A stretch of 64,000 nt of DNA from an uncultured Oscillospiraceae bacterium (GTDB lineage: Bacteria > Bacillota > Clostridia > Oscillospirales > Oscillospiraceae): positions 62,001 to 126,000 of the forward strand of contig CAKTPI010000002.1 in NCBI GenBank assembly GCA_934591635.1. Direction: 5' to 3'. The notes under the pieces were generated by a model. It worked only from the letters and a program-made list of their open reading frames with translations. It ran no database searches and was not told the origin of the DNA. Below are positions 7,920 through 15,940 of the stretch, in pieces. A program made the translations under genes and the position numbers. Every line of letters starts with the position of its first letter. Positions within the stretch are counted from its first letter, which is position 1.

Positions 7920-8906
7920 ATGGAGCAGGAAACGATCCTTTCCGTAGAAAATCTGTCCGTGGAATACCGCAGCGAGGACGGCGACGTAAAGGCAGTCCGC
8001 AATGTCAGCTTCCAGCTGGAGCGAGGCAAAACCATCGGCCTTGTGGGTGAAACCGGCGCCGGAAAGACCACCATCGCCCTCGCCGCGATGGGTCTGCTGC
8101 CGGAGCCGCCTGCACGGGTCACCGGGGGACGGATTCTGTACAACGGAAAAAATATCTTTGACATGAGCCGCAAGGAGCGTACCGCCCTGCGAGGAAGCGC
8201 AATCTCCATGATTTTCCAGGATCCCATGACCTCTCTGAATCCCATTGAGACCGTTGGAAGCCAGATTGAAGAGGCAATTCTGAATCATAATCGGATCAGC
8301 CGGGCAGAGGCGAGAATGCGCGCCACTGAAAAGCTGGAAATGGTCGGCATTCCGGGTGAACGGTTCGATGAGTACCCTCATCAGTTTTCCGGCGGTATGA
8401 AGCAGCGTATTGTCATTGCCATCGCGCTGGCCTGCGATCCCGATTTGCTCATTGCGGACGAACCGACCACCGCGCTGGATGTGACCATTCAGGCGCAGAT
8501 TTTGCAGCTGATGAAGCGGCTGCAAAAGGAGAGAAACACCTCCAATATCATGATTACCCATGACCTGGGCGTGATTGCCATGATGTGCGATGAGGTCGCC
8601 GTCGTCTACGCCGGGCAGATCATTGAAAAGGGAACGCTGGAGCAGGTGTTTGAGCACCCGGCGCATCCGTATACGGTTGGACTGTTTAAGGCGCTCCCGG
8701 ATATTAATGACCGTACCCGGCACCGGCTGGAGCCGATTCATGGCCTGATGCCTGACCCAACCAAACTCCCCGAGGGGTGCGCCTTTGCACCCAGATGCCC
8801 CGGCTGCGAGGGCTGCTGCCGGGATGGACAGGTCGAGCTGACGGATATGGGCGATGGCCATCTGGTTCGGTGTATCCGAAAGCAGGGAGGGATGGACAAT
8901 GGATGA
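7920..8906 (+). CDS. ABC transporter ATPase, DppD/OppD-like
   Basis: A 328-residue nucleotide-binding subunit. Walker A is GETGAGKT, the Q-loop lies in IFQDPMTSLNP, the signature is FSGGMKQR, and Walker B/D-loop are LLIADEPTTALDVT; the switch His is in MITHDLGV. The C-terminal oligopeptide/dipeptide extension is present, with HPYTVGLFKALP and a CAFAPRCP cysteine cluster, a putative Fe-S-type motif seen in OppD/F proteins. It powers import together with the ATPase that overlaps its 3' end by 8 bp. SD AAAGGAAGG precedes ATG 7920. Confidence 0.94.
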   Translation: MEQETILSVENLSVEYRSEDGDVKAVRNVSFQLERGKTIGLVGETGAGKTTIALAAMGLLPEPPARVTGGRILYNGKNIFDMSRKERTALRGSAISMIFQDPMTSLNPIETVGSQIEEAILNHNRISRAEARMRATEKLEMVGIPGERFDEYPHQFSGGMKQRIVIAIALACDPDLLIADEPTTALDVTIQAQILQLMKRLQKERNTSNIMITHDLGVIAMMCDEVAVVYAGQIIEKGTLEQVFEHPAHPYTVGLFKALPDINDRTRHRLEPIHGLMPDPTKLPEGCAFAPRCPGCEGCCRDGQVELTDMGDGHLVRCIRKQGGMDNG

Positions 8907-9849
8907 AATTCTTCAAGTGCGGAATCTGAAAAAATATTTTGAAACACGGGCGGGCACACTGCATGCCGTTGACGATGTTTCCTTTTCCATCCGCAGGGGC
9001 GAGACGCTGGGCATTGTTGGGGAATCCGGCTGCGGAAAATCTACTTTGGGAAGAACCGTTCAGCACCTTATGGACGCCACGGACGGCCAGATTTTCTATA
9101 AGGGGCAGGATGTGACGCACCTTAGCAAAAAGCAGACCCGGGACTATATGAAAAATGTCCAGATGATTTTCCAGGATCCCTATTCCTCACTGAATCCCCG
9201 CATGACGGTGAAGCAGATCATCATGGAGCCGCTGCTGATTGACGGCGTGCGGAAAAAGGATGCCGAACGGCAGGTGCGGGAGATGATGGAGACGGTCGGC
9301 ATTGATGCCCGCTTTGAAAACGCCTACCCCAACGAGCTGGACGGCGGCAGACGGCAGCGCGTGGGCATCGCCCGCGCACTGATTCTGAAGCCGGAGTTTG
9401 TTATCTGCGACGAGCCTGTTTCCGCGTTGGATGTGTCGATTCAGGCACAGATTCTGAACCTGATGCAGGATTTGCAGGATGAGCTTGGCCTGACCTATAT
9501 TTTTGTCACCCATGACCTGAGTGTTGTCCGACATATTTCCGATCATATTGCGGTGATGTATCTGGGGCAGATGGTGGAATATGCGCAGACGGATGCACTG
9601 TTTGACTATCCCTCCCATCCCTATACCCAGGCGCTGCTGGCCTCCGTCCCCACAATCGATCTTAAGAAGGCAAAGCAGATTGAAGCAATCGTTGGAGAAA
9701 TTACCTCGCCCATCAATCCCAAGCCGGGCTGCCGCTTTGCCGCGCGGTGCCCGTATGCCTCCGAAAAATGCACCGGCAGGCAGCCTCCCATGCAGGATGT
9801 TGGGGCGGGGCACCTGGTCAGTTGCTTCCATTGCGAGGGGAGATTGTAA
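8899..9849 (+). CDS. ABC transporter ATPase, DppF/OppF-like
   Basis: A 316-residue ATPase partner. Walker A is GESGCGKST, Q-loop IFQDPYSSLNP, Walker B FVICDEPVSALDVS, switch His VTHDLSV, and the C-terminal domain ends with PKPGCRFAARCP. The ABC signature reads LDGGRRQR instead of LSGGQ; I believe this variant is found in clostridial members of this subfamily, so it need not mean inactivity. The frame is open upstream to 8854, but ATG 8899 with SD GGAGGGA seven bases away is the natural start and produces an 8-bp overlap with the first ATPase. Confidence 0.92.
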   Translation: MDEILQVRNLKKYFETRAGTLHAVDDVSFSIRRGETLGIVGESGCGKSTLGRTVQHLMDATDGQIFYKGQDVTHLSKKQTRDYMKNVQMIFQDPYSSLNPRMTVKQIIMEPLLIDGVRKKDAERQVREMMETVGIDARFENAYPNELDGGRRQRVGIARALILKPEFVICDEPVSALDVSIQAQILNLMQDLQDELGLTYIFVTHDLSVVRHISDHIAVMYLGQMVEYAQTDALFDYPSHPYTQALLASVPTIDLKKAKQIEAIVGEITSPINPKPGCRFAARCPYASEKCTGRQPPMQDVGAGHLVSCFHCEGRL

Positions 9850-9853
9850 ATCC

Positions 9854-11023
9854 GTGAAAAATAACCGTATGTGGAACCGCAATTTTATTCTTGTGTTCCT
9901 GTGCAATGTGTTTATTGCATTCAGCTTTCATATTCTTACGCCTACGCTTCCCAAATATGTGGTTGCGTTGGGCGGCGGCGTGGAGACGGCGGGGCTTGTG
10001 GCGACTGCGTTTACCGTTACGGCTGTGATCACGCGTCCGTTTGTCGGCTACTACATCGATATGAAAAGCAGGAAAAAAATTCTGCTGGCATCCGTTGTAA
10101 TTATCGCTGCTGCAATCCTGGGCTATATGTTTTCCGCCTCGGTGGCTGCCATGATGGCGTTTCGCCTGCTCCATGGCATCGGCTGGGGCATGGCCACCAC
10201 TGCCACAAGCACCGTCCTGGTTGCCTCCATTCCGGAGGAGCAGATTGGACGCGGCATAGGACTGTATGGCATCTGCTCCTCGCTGGCCTCTGTGTTTGCC
10301 CCCAATCTGGGCTTACAGCTGAGCGGCAGCTTGGGCTACTTGCGCATGTTTCTGGTTGCGTTTGCGCTGGCGGCAGCCAGCTGTGTGCTGGGGCTTCTGA
10401 TCGATGAACCGAGCCTGCGGGTATCGCCCAAAAAGCCTGCGCAGGAGTTTGGACTGGTGAACCGGCTGTTTGCCCGCGAAGCGGCGGCGCCTGCTATGAT
10501 TACCCTGTGCGTCGGCGCAGGCATGGCTGTCATTTCCAATTTTATCGCGCTGTATGCCGACAGCCTGCATGTTGAAAACATCGGCTACTTCTTTACGGTG
10601 GCAGGTGCGGTGATGCTCTTTACCCGGCCGCTGTTCGGCAGACTTTCCGACAGTCGTCACAGCCGCGCCATTGTGCTGGCTGCGCTGGCTGGCTTCAGCC
10701 TCGTTTTCCTGACGCTGAGCTTCGCCAGGACGCTCCCCGTGTTCCTGGTGGGGGCGGCGCTGTACGGCACCTTCTACGGTGCGCTGGGGCCGATGATGCA
10801 GGCATGGTGCGTCAGATCCGTTGACGTATCCAAAAGCGGAACCGCAAACAGCACCTACTACACGGCGCTGGACATCGGCAACGCCATCGGAGCGCCCGTT
10901 GGCGGTTGGATTTCCGCCAACATGAGCTACAGCAGAATGTATCTTTCCGTGATGGTGCTGCAGCTGCTGGCATTGATGTTCGTTTCTGTGTGGACACTGC
11001 GAGAAAGGAGAAAACGTGTCTAA
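9854..11023 (+). CDS. Major facilitator superfamily transporter
   Basis: A 389-residue, 12-helix MFS protein starting at GTG 9854, four bases after the ATPase stop, with a GGGGAG SD. The first helix (FILVFLCNVFIAFSFHILTP) is followed by the loop 2-3 motif as GYYIDMKSRKK, a variant of the MFS GxxxDrxGrr signature, and the repeat in the C-half as GRLSDSRHSR. The overall look is that of drug or sugar-efflux DHA1-like exporters. In this operon it may export a product formed after uptake and hydrolysis of the ABC substrate, or act as a safety valve; there is no direct evidence on substrate. Its last 8 bases overlap the LacI regulator. Confidence 0.85.
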   Translation: MKNNRMWNRNFILVFLCNVFIAFSFHILTPTLPKYVVALGGGVETAGLVATAFTVTAVITRPFVGYYIDMKSRKKILLASVVIIAAAILGYMFSASVAAMMAFRLLHGIGWGMATTATSTVLVASIPEEQIGRGIGLYGICSSLASVFAPNLGLQLSGSLGYLRMFLVAFALAAASCVLGLLIDEPSLRVSPKKPAQEFGLVNRLFAREAAAPAMITLCVGAGMAVISNFIALYADSLHVENIGYFFTVAGAVMLFTRPLFGRLSDSRHSRAIVLAALAGFSLVFLTLSFARTLPVFLVGAALYGTFYGALGPMMQAWCVRSVDVSKSGTANSTYYTALDIGNAIGAPVGGWISANMSYSRMYLSVMVLQLLALMFVSVWTLRERRKRV

Positions 11024-12038
11024 GGTTACCATTCGTGATATTGCCGAGGCGACCGGAGTGTCCGTTAGCACGGTTTCGCGGATCGTCAACGGGAAAGGAA
11101 AATATTCCGACAGCACCCGCAGCGCCGTCATGAACGCAATCCGGGAAGCACAGTATACGCCCAATCTGGTGGCGCAGACCCTGCGCTCCAATCAGAGCAA
11201 GCTGATTGGAATCATGGTGCCCTATATGGGTAACGAGAACTTTTCCGGTATTTCAGAAATGCTGGTGCGGGAGCTGATCAAGAGGGGCTATACGCCCATC
11301 GTGTGCGTCACGCTGCACGACGAGGGGATTGCCAATACATTTTTCAGCGCGCTGTCGCTGTATAATACCGCCGCCATCATCCATGTGTTCCGCGAGACTC
11401 CGGTACCGGCAGAGTTTTCGGATATTCCAACCGTATACCTGGGGACGGTTCCCGATGGCGTGGAGGGGTGCCCCAGGGTGCTGTATGACATTGTGGGAGG
11501 CACCCGCAGCGCAACCAATGAGCTTATTCGCTCCGGCGCGCGGAAGATTGTTTACATTCAGTCCGACCGCACGCGTTCCGGTCACATCGGCCGGTACCTG
11601 GGCTATCAGCAGGCACTGTGGGAAAACGGGATCCATCTGGATGAAGGGCTGTGCGTGACTGTCTCTCCGGAGCGGGGAAAAACAGTGCAGGATGCCCTGG
11701 GCGACCTGCTGGATCGCGGTGTGCCGTTTGACGGTGTTTACGCGAATTCGCTTACCAACGCGATTGAGACCATATCCTATTTGAAGAGCCGTGGACTGCG
11801 TGTCCCGGACGATGTGCGGGTGATCACACTCGACAGCGGCCCGCTGGCGGAGATGTATGCGCCGTCCATCTCTACCATCGAAGGAGAAACCCAAATGGCG
11901 TGCGACGCCGTTGTAAACGCGGTGCAGGATCTTCTGGAAAACGGGAAGGTGAACACAATGTCCGTCTGCATTCCCACCACCCTGCATCCCCGCGAGACAA
12001 CGGGGGGCATCGAAAAGAAACAAGGAGAGAAAATATGA
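11016..12038 (+). CDS. LacI-family transcriptional regulator
   Basis: A 340-residue regulator starting at GTG 11016. The N-terminal HTH is textbook LacI (VTIRDIAEATGVSVSTVSRI then VNGKGKYS), followed by the hinge helix LVAQTLRSNQS with the minor-groove leucine. The core is a periplasmic-binding-protein fold: KLIGIMVPYMGNENFSGI, then IPTVYLGTVPDG, and ending PTTLHPRETT. Located inside the operon, it probably represses its own promoter through the palindrome at 4322-4343 and releases it when the imported or processed compound binds. It overlaps the MFS gene by 8 bp and the hydrolase gene by 4 bp. Confidence 0.93.
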   Translation: MSKVTIRDIAEATGVSVSTVSRIVNGKGKYSDSTRSAVMNAIREAQYTPNLVAQTLRSNQSKLIGIMVPYMGNENFSGISEMLVRELIKRGYTPIVCVTLHDEGIANTFFSALSLYNTAAIIHVFRETPVPAEFSDIPTVYLGTVPDGVEGCPRVLYDIVGGTRSATNELIRSGARKIVYIQSDRTRSGHIGRYLGYQQALWENGIHLDEGLCVTVSPERGKTVQDALGDLLDRGVPFDGVYANSLTNAIETISYLKSRGLRVPDDVRVITLDSGPLAEMYAPSISTIEGETQMACDAVVNAVQDLLENGKVNTMSVCIPTTLHPRETTGGIEKKQGEKI

Positions 12039-13549
12039 TTTGGCAGCTTGAACGTACCCGCCCGGAAAAAATCGGACTGCCGGCGGCAAAGGCAAAGAAA
12101 TTTCTGCAAATGGTACAGCATGACAAAACGGAAATGCACGGCGTGATGGCAATGAAGGATGGCAAGGTCTTTCTGGAATCCTGGTGGGCGCCCTTTGGCA
12201 GAGAATTCCCGCACAGCTGCCACTCTATGGGCAAGAGCTACACCTGCACGGCCATCGGACTTGCATGCACAGAGGGACTGCTTTCAATGGATGATCGCAT
12301 TGCCGATCTGTTTGCCGATGAGATAAAGCAGTGGAACATTCGTCAGACGCCGCAGTTTGAGCGCCTGCTTGTGCGGCATGTGGTGACCATGACCAATGGT
12401 ATGGAGCATATGTCGGAGCTGACGGATGACTGGATTCGGCTCTATCTGGAAAATCCCGTCGTGTTTGAGCCGGGAACCCGGTTCCTGTACAACACAGCCG
12501 GTTCCTGCCTGCTTGCCGTGCTGGTCAAAAAGGTTACCGGGAAGGACGTTTTTGCTTATCTGAGCGAAAAACTCTTCCCCTACATCGGCATTGACCCGGC
12601 GAGCATGGTGTGGCTGAAATTCCACGACGGCAATATTGCGGAGCCGGGCTGCTTTTCCCTGACGGAAAATAACCTGCGGCTTGGCATGCTGTATGCGTGC
12701 GGCGGCAAAATCGGCGATAAACAGCTTATCGACCCGCAGTGGATTCGTGATGCGCTGCATGTACACATCGCAACGGATGCCATGCCCGGCGGCGATGACT
12801 TGCATTGCGGCTATGGCTACCAGCTGTGGCGCTGTAATTATCCCGGAGCCTGGCGCTTTGACGGCGGGCAGGGACAGTACTGCATTATCCTGCCGGAGCG
12901 GGGAATCCTTGTCGCCATCAACGAAGGCGGTATTGAACCTTACGGACCGGCAAAGACGCTGGAGATGGTGTACCGGTACCTGCTGGATGAAATTGAGGAC
13001 GCTCCCGTCCCGGAGGACGACGCTGCATGGAACGACCTGGTGATCTACGCCGGCTCGCGCAGCGTTGCGTGGGATGTGCCCAACCATTTTATCCCTGCAC
13101 AGGATCATTTTTCCGGGACTTATCGCGTGCTGGAGGGTACTGCAACGCCCTGGATCGGCGTGAGTCCCGGAGGCTTCAATTTCTTTGAGAGCTTTTATGA
13201 TGCCTCAAAGAAAAAGAGAATGACCGATTTCACGCTTGCAGTTACCCCAGAGACAGTGACCTTGACCGTTGACAGCTATGCTGACTTTGTGGCTCGCTTC
13301 GATGGCGGCATCACCGTCCATGAGACCGATAGTGTTCTTCCCGGCCTTCGTCGTACCTATTCCACGGCGGCCTTCACTGACGAGGATACCCTGCTGATCC
13401 GCATTCACTGGATTTCCGGTTGGTTCGTAACGGAAATGAACTTCCACAGAGAAAAGGACGGCACTTATCGCGTTAGTGCATCGAAGAACATTCTCAATGA
13501 GCAGCGCCCCTGGTTTACGGAATATTCCACCGCTGTCCGCACCGAATAA
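12035..13549 (+). CDS. Serine hydrolase, beta-lactamase/PBP-like fold (class C family)
   Basis: A 504-residue protein without a signal peptide, hence probably cytoplasmic. The SxxK nucleophile motif is SMGK in PHSCHSMGKSYT; the second motif position is occupied by YNT in GTRFLYNTAGS, as in a subset of esterase/amidase relatives; the region GYGYQLWRC with FDGGQGQYCIILPE is characteristic of this group. Residues after about 370 form a separate beta-rich C-terminal domain, as in D-aminopeptidase-like relatives. The frame extends upstream, but ATG 12035 has SD AAGGAGAG and an ATGA overlap with the regulator. In context it probably hydrolyses the imported compound (ester, amide or peptide bond). 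It is not evidence of beta-lactam resistance, because it is not exported. Confidence 0.88.
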   Translation: MIWQLERTRPEKIGLPAAKAKKFLQMVQHDKTEMHGVMAMKDGKVFLESWWAPFGREFPHSCHSMGKSYTCTAIGLACTEGLLSMDDRIADLFADEIKQWNIRQTPQFERLLVRHVVTMTNGMEHMSELTDDWIRLYLENPVVFEPGTRFLYNTAGSCLLAVLVKKVTGKDVFAYLSEKLFPYIGIDPASMVWLKFHDGNIAEPGCFSLTENNLRLGMLYACGGKIGDKQLIDPQWIRDALHVHIATDAMPGGDDLHCGYGYQLWRCNYPGAWRFDGGQGQYCIILPERGILVAINEGGIEPYGPAKTLEMVYRYLLDEIEDAPVPEDDAAWNDLVIYAGSRSVAWDVPNHFIPAQDHFSGTYRVLEGTATPWIGVSPGGFNFFESFYDASKKKRMTDFTLAVTPETVTLTVDSYADFVARFDGGITVHETDSVLPGLRRTYSTAAFTDEDTLLIRIHWISGWFVTEMNFHREKDGTYRVSASKNILNEQRPWFTEYSTAVRTE

Positions 13550-13573
13550 ACAGCAAAAGGCTGCCCCCGGACT

Positions 13574-13847
13574 TGATATGTACCCAGTTTTCTGGACACC
13601 GTCATTTGAATTGAATAATTAGTTTTTCATCATGGATGCTTCCCGGAATTTTACGGGAGGCATCCACTTTGTTTTTTGCTTGAATTCTTCTGTTGTTATA
13701 GTAATCAATATAGTCGGCAATTGCTTTAGAGAAGATTTCAAAAGAAGTATATTCCTTCTCATACCCGTAAAACATCTCATTTTTCAGTCTTCCAAAGATT
13801 GTTTCCATAATGCAATTATCATAGCAATTCCCTTTTCTGGACATACT
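13574..13847 (-). mobile_element. IS3-family remnant (last part of transposase plus right end)
   Basis: On the minus strand the translation reads SMSRKGNCYDNCIMETIFGR, then LKNEMFYGYEKE, FSKAIADYIDYYNNRRIQAK: the C-terminal end of the DDE transposase OrfB of IS3/IS150-type elements, including the catalytic Glu region. An extra base in a run of six T at 13672-13677 shifts the frame; correcting it gives the canonical ending WMPPVKFREASMMKN and stop. The terminus beside the hydrolase reads, in IS orientation, tgtccagaaaactgggtaca and then TATCA, a typical right inverted repeat ending CA. The 5' nine-tenths of the element is missing; at 13843-13850 it is fused to the second copy of the abiH tail. 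Confidence 0.85.
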
Positions 13848-14022
13848 GGAAAGATGATTATCAATCGGCAGGTGCGGGACGCGGGGAGTAAGGTATATTC
13901 GGGTAAGGATGTTTTGCAGAAGTTTGTTGGAAAGGTGTCTCATCGGAATCGATAGAAATGGGATTGTAGTCTTTTAACTTTGTCGTTTTTACGTTTCCCT
14001 AAATAATAGCCCTTTTCAACGC
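13843..14022 (+). repeat. Direct repeat copy B: diverged abiH 3' end
   Basis: Matches 3398-3572 in the same orientation, including the stop codon and about 60 bp downstream (ending before the pgm promoter region). Differences are scattered (for example gcgtatgcgggc in copy A against gtatattcgggt here), so the duplication is not recent or the copies came from different lineages. The left junction with the IS3 fragment falls in a short microhomology, atac-gga. Confidence 0.85.
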
Positions 14023-14063
14023 CCTCCTTTTCTGTTAGAATAATAGAAAAAGGGGGCGCTTTT

Positions 14064-15746
14064 ATGGAGATTCAGGAAGAATACAAGCGGTGGTTAAAAA
14101 ACGCGGCGGCAGACGCTGACGTTGCGGCGGAGTTGCGTGCAATGGATGACGGCGAGATAGAGGACGCCTTTTACCGTGATCTTGCCTTTGGCACAGGCGG
14201 TCTGCGGGGTGTCATCGGGGCAGGCACCAACCGTATGAATATTTATACGGTTGCAAAGGCTTCTCAGGGCTTGGCCGACTATCTGAAAAAGAACTTTGCA
14301 GAGCCGTCTGTCGCCATCGGTTATGATAGCCGCATCAAGAGCGATGTGTTTGCAAAGGTGGCTGCCGGTGTGTTTGCTGCCAATGGCGTTGAGGTCAACA
14401 TCTGGCCTGTTTTGATGCCGGTGCCGACGGTTTCCTTTGCCACCCGGTACCTGCATACCTCTGCCGGTGTGATGATTACCGCTTCTCACAACCCAGCCCG
14501 ATATAATGGTTATAAGGTATATGGCCCGGATGGCTGCCAGATTACCACGGAAGCGGCGGAAAAGATTCTGGCGGAGATCGAAAAGCTGGATATTTTCGCC
14601 AATGTCAAAACCGGTGATTTTGAAGTAGGCGTGGCAAATGGCAGCATCCGGTACATCCAGGATGAGGTCTATACGGCGTTTGTGGAGCAAGTCAAGAGCC
14701 AGTCAGTTTTGTTTGGCGAAGAGGTCAATAAAAATGTGGCCATTGTTTACAGTCCACTGAACGGTACCGGCCTGAGGCCCGTGACGCGCACCCTGAAAGA
14801 GATGGGCTACACCAACATCACTGTGGTGAAAGAGCAGGAGCAGCCGGATGGTAATTTCCCCACCTGTCCGTACCCCAATCCAGAGATCAAGGAAGCAATG
14901 GCCCTGGGCGTGGAGTATGCCAAGAAGCGCAGCGCCGACCTGCTGCTGGCAACTGACCCGGACTGCGACCGGGTGGGCATTGCAGTCAAAAATAAAGCAG
15001 GGGAGTATGAGCTGTTGACCGGCAATCAGACCGGGTTGCTGCTCCTGGATTATATTTGCAGTCAGCGCATAAAGCATGGTAGGATGCCCACTGATCCGCT
15101 TATGGTCAAGACAATTGTGACAACGGATATGGCAGAGCGAATTGCGGCCCATTACGGCCTGAGAACGGTGAACGTTCTTACTGGCTTTAAGTTTATCGGC
15201 GAGCAGATCGGCAAGCTGGAACAGCAGGGCAAGGCTAACAGCTATGTATTCGGTTTTGAGGAAAGCTATGGTTACCTGACCGGCTCCTATGTCCGCGACA
15301 AGGACGGTGTGGATGGCGCCTACATGACTTGCGAGATGTTCAGCTATTATGCAACCAAAGGCATCAGCCTGCTGGATAAGCTGGACGAATTGTACAAGAC
15401 CTATGGTTACTGCCTGAACACCCTGCGCAGCTATGAATTTGAGGGCAGCGCCGGATTTGCCAAGATGCAGCGCATTATGGAGGTATTCCGCGGCGGCATT
15501 GAGGCGTTTGGCGGCAAGAAAGTTGTCGAGCTGCTGGATTATGCGCCCGGTTTGGGTGGTCTGCCCAGGTCCGATGTGCTGAAATTCCGGCTGGAGGATC
15601 ATTGTTCGCTTGTGGTGCGGCCCTCAGGTACCGAGCCAAAGCTGAAAGTCTATATTTCGGTCAGTGGGGAAGACCAGGCAGCGGCGGAGAAACTTGAGGC
15701 AGCAATTGCAAAGGATACAGAGGAAAAGCTGAACAAAATCATATAA
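14064..15746 (+). CDS. Alpha-D-phosphohexomutase (phosphoglucomutase/phosphomannomutase)
   Basis: A 560-residue cytoplasmic enzyme interconverting hexose 1- and 6-phosphates. All four superfamily motifs are present: the phosphoserine loop TASHNP (Ser141), the Mg-binding DPDCDR (298-303), the sugar-recognition FGFEESYGYL, and the phosphate loop RPSGTEPK near the C-terminus. Length and motif details fit the Firmicutes PgcA-type phosphoglucomutase. It would supply glucose-1-phosphate or mannose-1-phosphate for the nucleotide sugars used by the two polysaccharide operons downstream. SD AAAAGGGGG precedes ATG 14064. It is followed by its own terminator, so it is a single-gene unit. Confidence 0.93.
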   Translation: MEIQEEYKRWLKNAAADADVAAELRAMDDGEIEDAFYRDLAFGTGGLRGVIGAGTNRMNIYTVAKASQGLADYLKKNFAEPSVAIGYDSRIKSDVFAKVAAGVFAANGVEVNIWPVLMPVPTVSFATRYLHTSAGVMITASHNPARYNGYKVYGPDGCQITTEAAEKILAEIEKLDIFANVKTGDFEVGVANGSIRYIQDEVYTAFVEQVKSQSVLFGEEVNKNVAIVYSPLNGTGLRPVTRTLKEMGYTNITVVKEQEQPDGNFPTCPYPNPEIKEAMALGVEYAKKRSADLLLATDPDCDRVGIAVKNKAGEYELLTGNQTGLLLLDYICSQRIKHGRMPTDPLMVKTIVTTDMAERIAAHYGLRTVNVLTGFKFIGEQIGKLEQQGKANSYVFGFEESYGYLTGSYVRDKDGVDGAYMTCEMFSYYATKGISLLDKLDELYKTYGYCLNTLRSYEFEGSAGFAKMQRIMEVFRGGIEAFGGKKVVELLDYAPGLGGLPRSDVLKFRLEDHCSLVVRPSGTEPKLKVYISVSGEDQAAAEKLEAAIAKDTEEKLNKII

Positions 15747-15752
15747 GGCTTG

Positions 15753-15787
15753 CTGGCCCAAACCGTTTCCAACGCGGTTTGGGCCAG
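15753..15787 (+). terminator. Terminator hairpin after the phosphohexomutase
   Basis: Perfect 13-bp stem CTGGCCCAAACCG (15753-15765) with CGGTTTGGGCCAG (15775-15787) and a 9-nt loop. The T-tract is weak (ctgctttgg), so read-through is possible. Confidence 0.8.
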
Positions 15788-15799
15788 CTGCTTTGGTGA

Positions 15800-15828
15800 T
15801 TGATTTTTGCAGGCAAATCGGCTATAAT
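15800..15828 (+). promoter_or_regulatory. Promoter of polysaccharide operon 1
   Basis: TTGATT at 15800-15805, a 17-bp spacer and a consensus TATAAT at 15823-15828. It is followed by a roughly 100-nt leader before the dehydratase gene. Confidence 0.85.
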
Positions 15829-15880
15829 GACATGTAATTATTCCTGGGAGTATGCCCCTGGGCTTTTGAGAAAGAAAAGG

Positions 15881-15940
15881 ATGCGCATGGCGGGAATGGC
15901 TCGTGCTTTCCCAGTTGCCGGTGTCCCAATGCGAGGATGA
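15881..15940 (+). CDS. Putative 19-residue leader peptide coupled to the dehydratase gene
   Basis: ATG 15881 opens a 19-codon frame (MRMAGMARAFPVAGVPMRG) whose TGA overlaps the ATG of the following gene as ATGA. ATG 15887 is better spaced from the AAAAGG Shine-Dalgarno, giving 17 residues. The downstream ATG has GCGAGG directly against it with no spacer, so coupled initiation from this small frame would explain how it is translated. The peptide has no recognised homology; expression is unproven. Confidence 0.4.
   Translation: MRMAGMARAFPVAGVPMRG

Noticed and set aside
12035..13549. Beta-lactamase as an antibiotic-resistance gene
   Set aside because: The fold is beta-lactamase-like, but there is no signal peptide, the second motif is YNT and the gene sits in an importer operon. 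A metabolic amidase or esterase is more likely.
3398..14022. A composite transposon with matching IS ends
   Set aside because: The two IS remnants belong to different families (IS66 and IS3), both are truncated, and the true direct repeats are the abiH tail, so a classical composite transposon is not supported.
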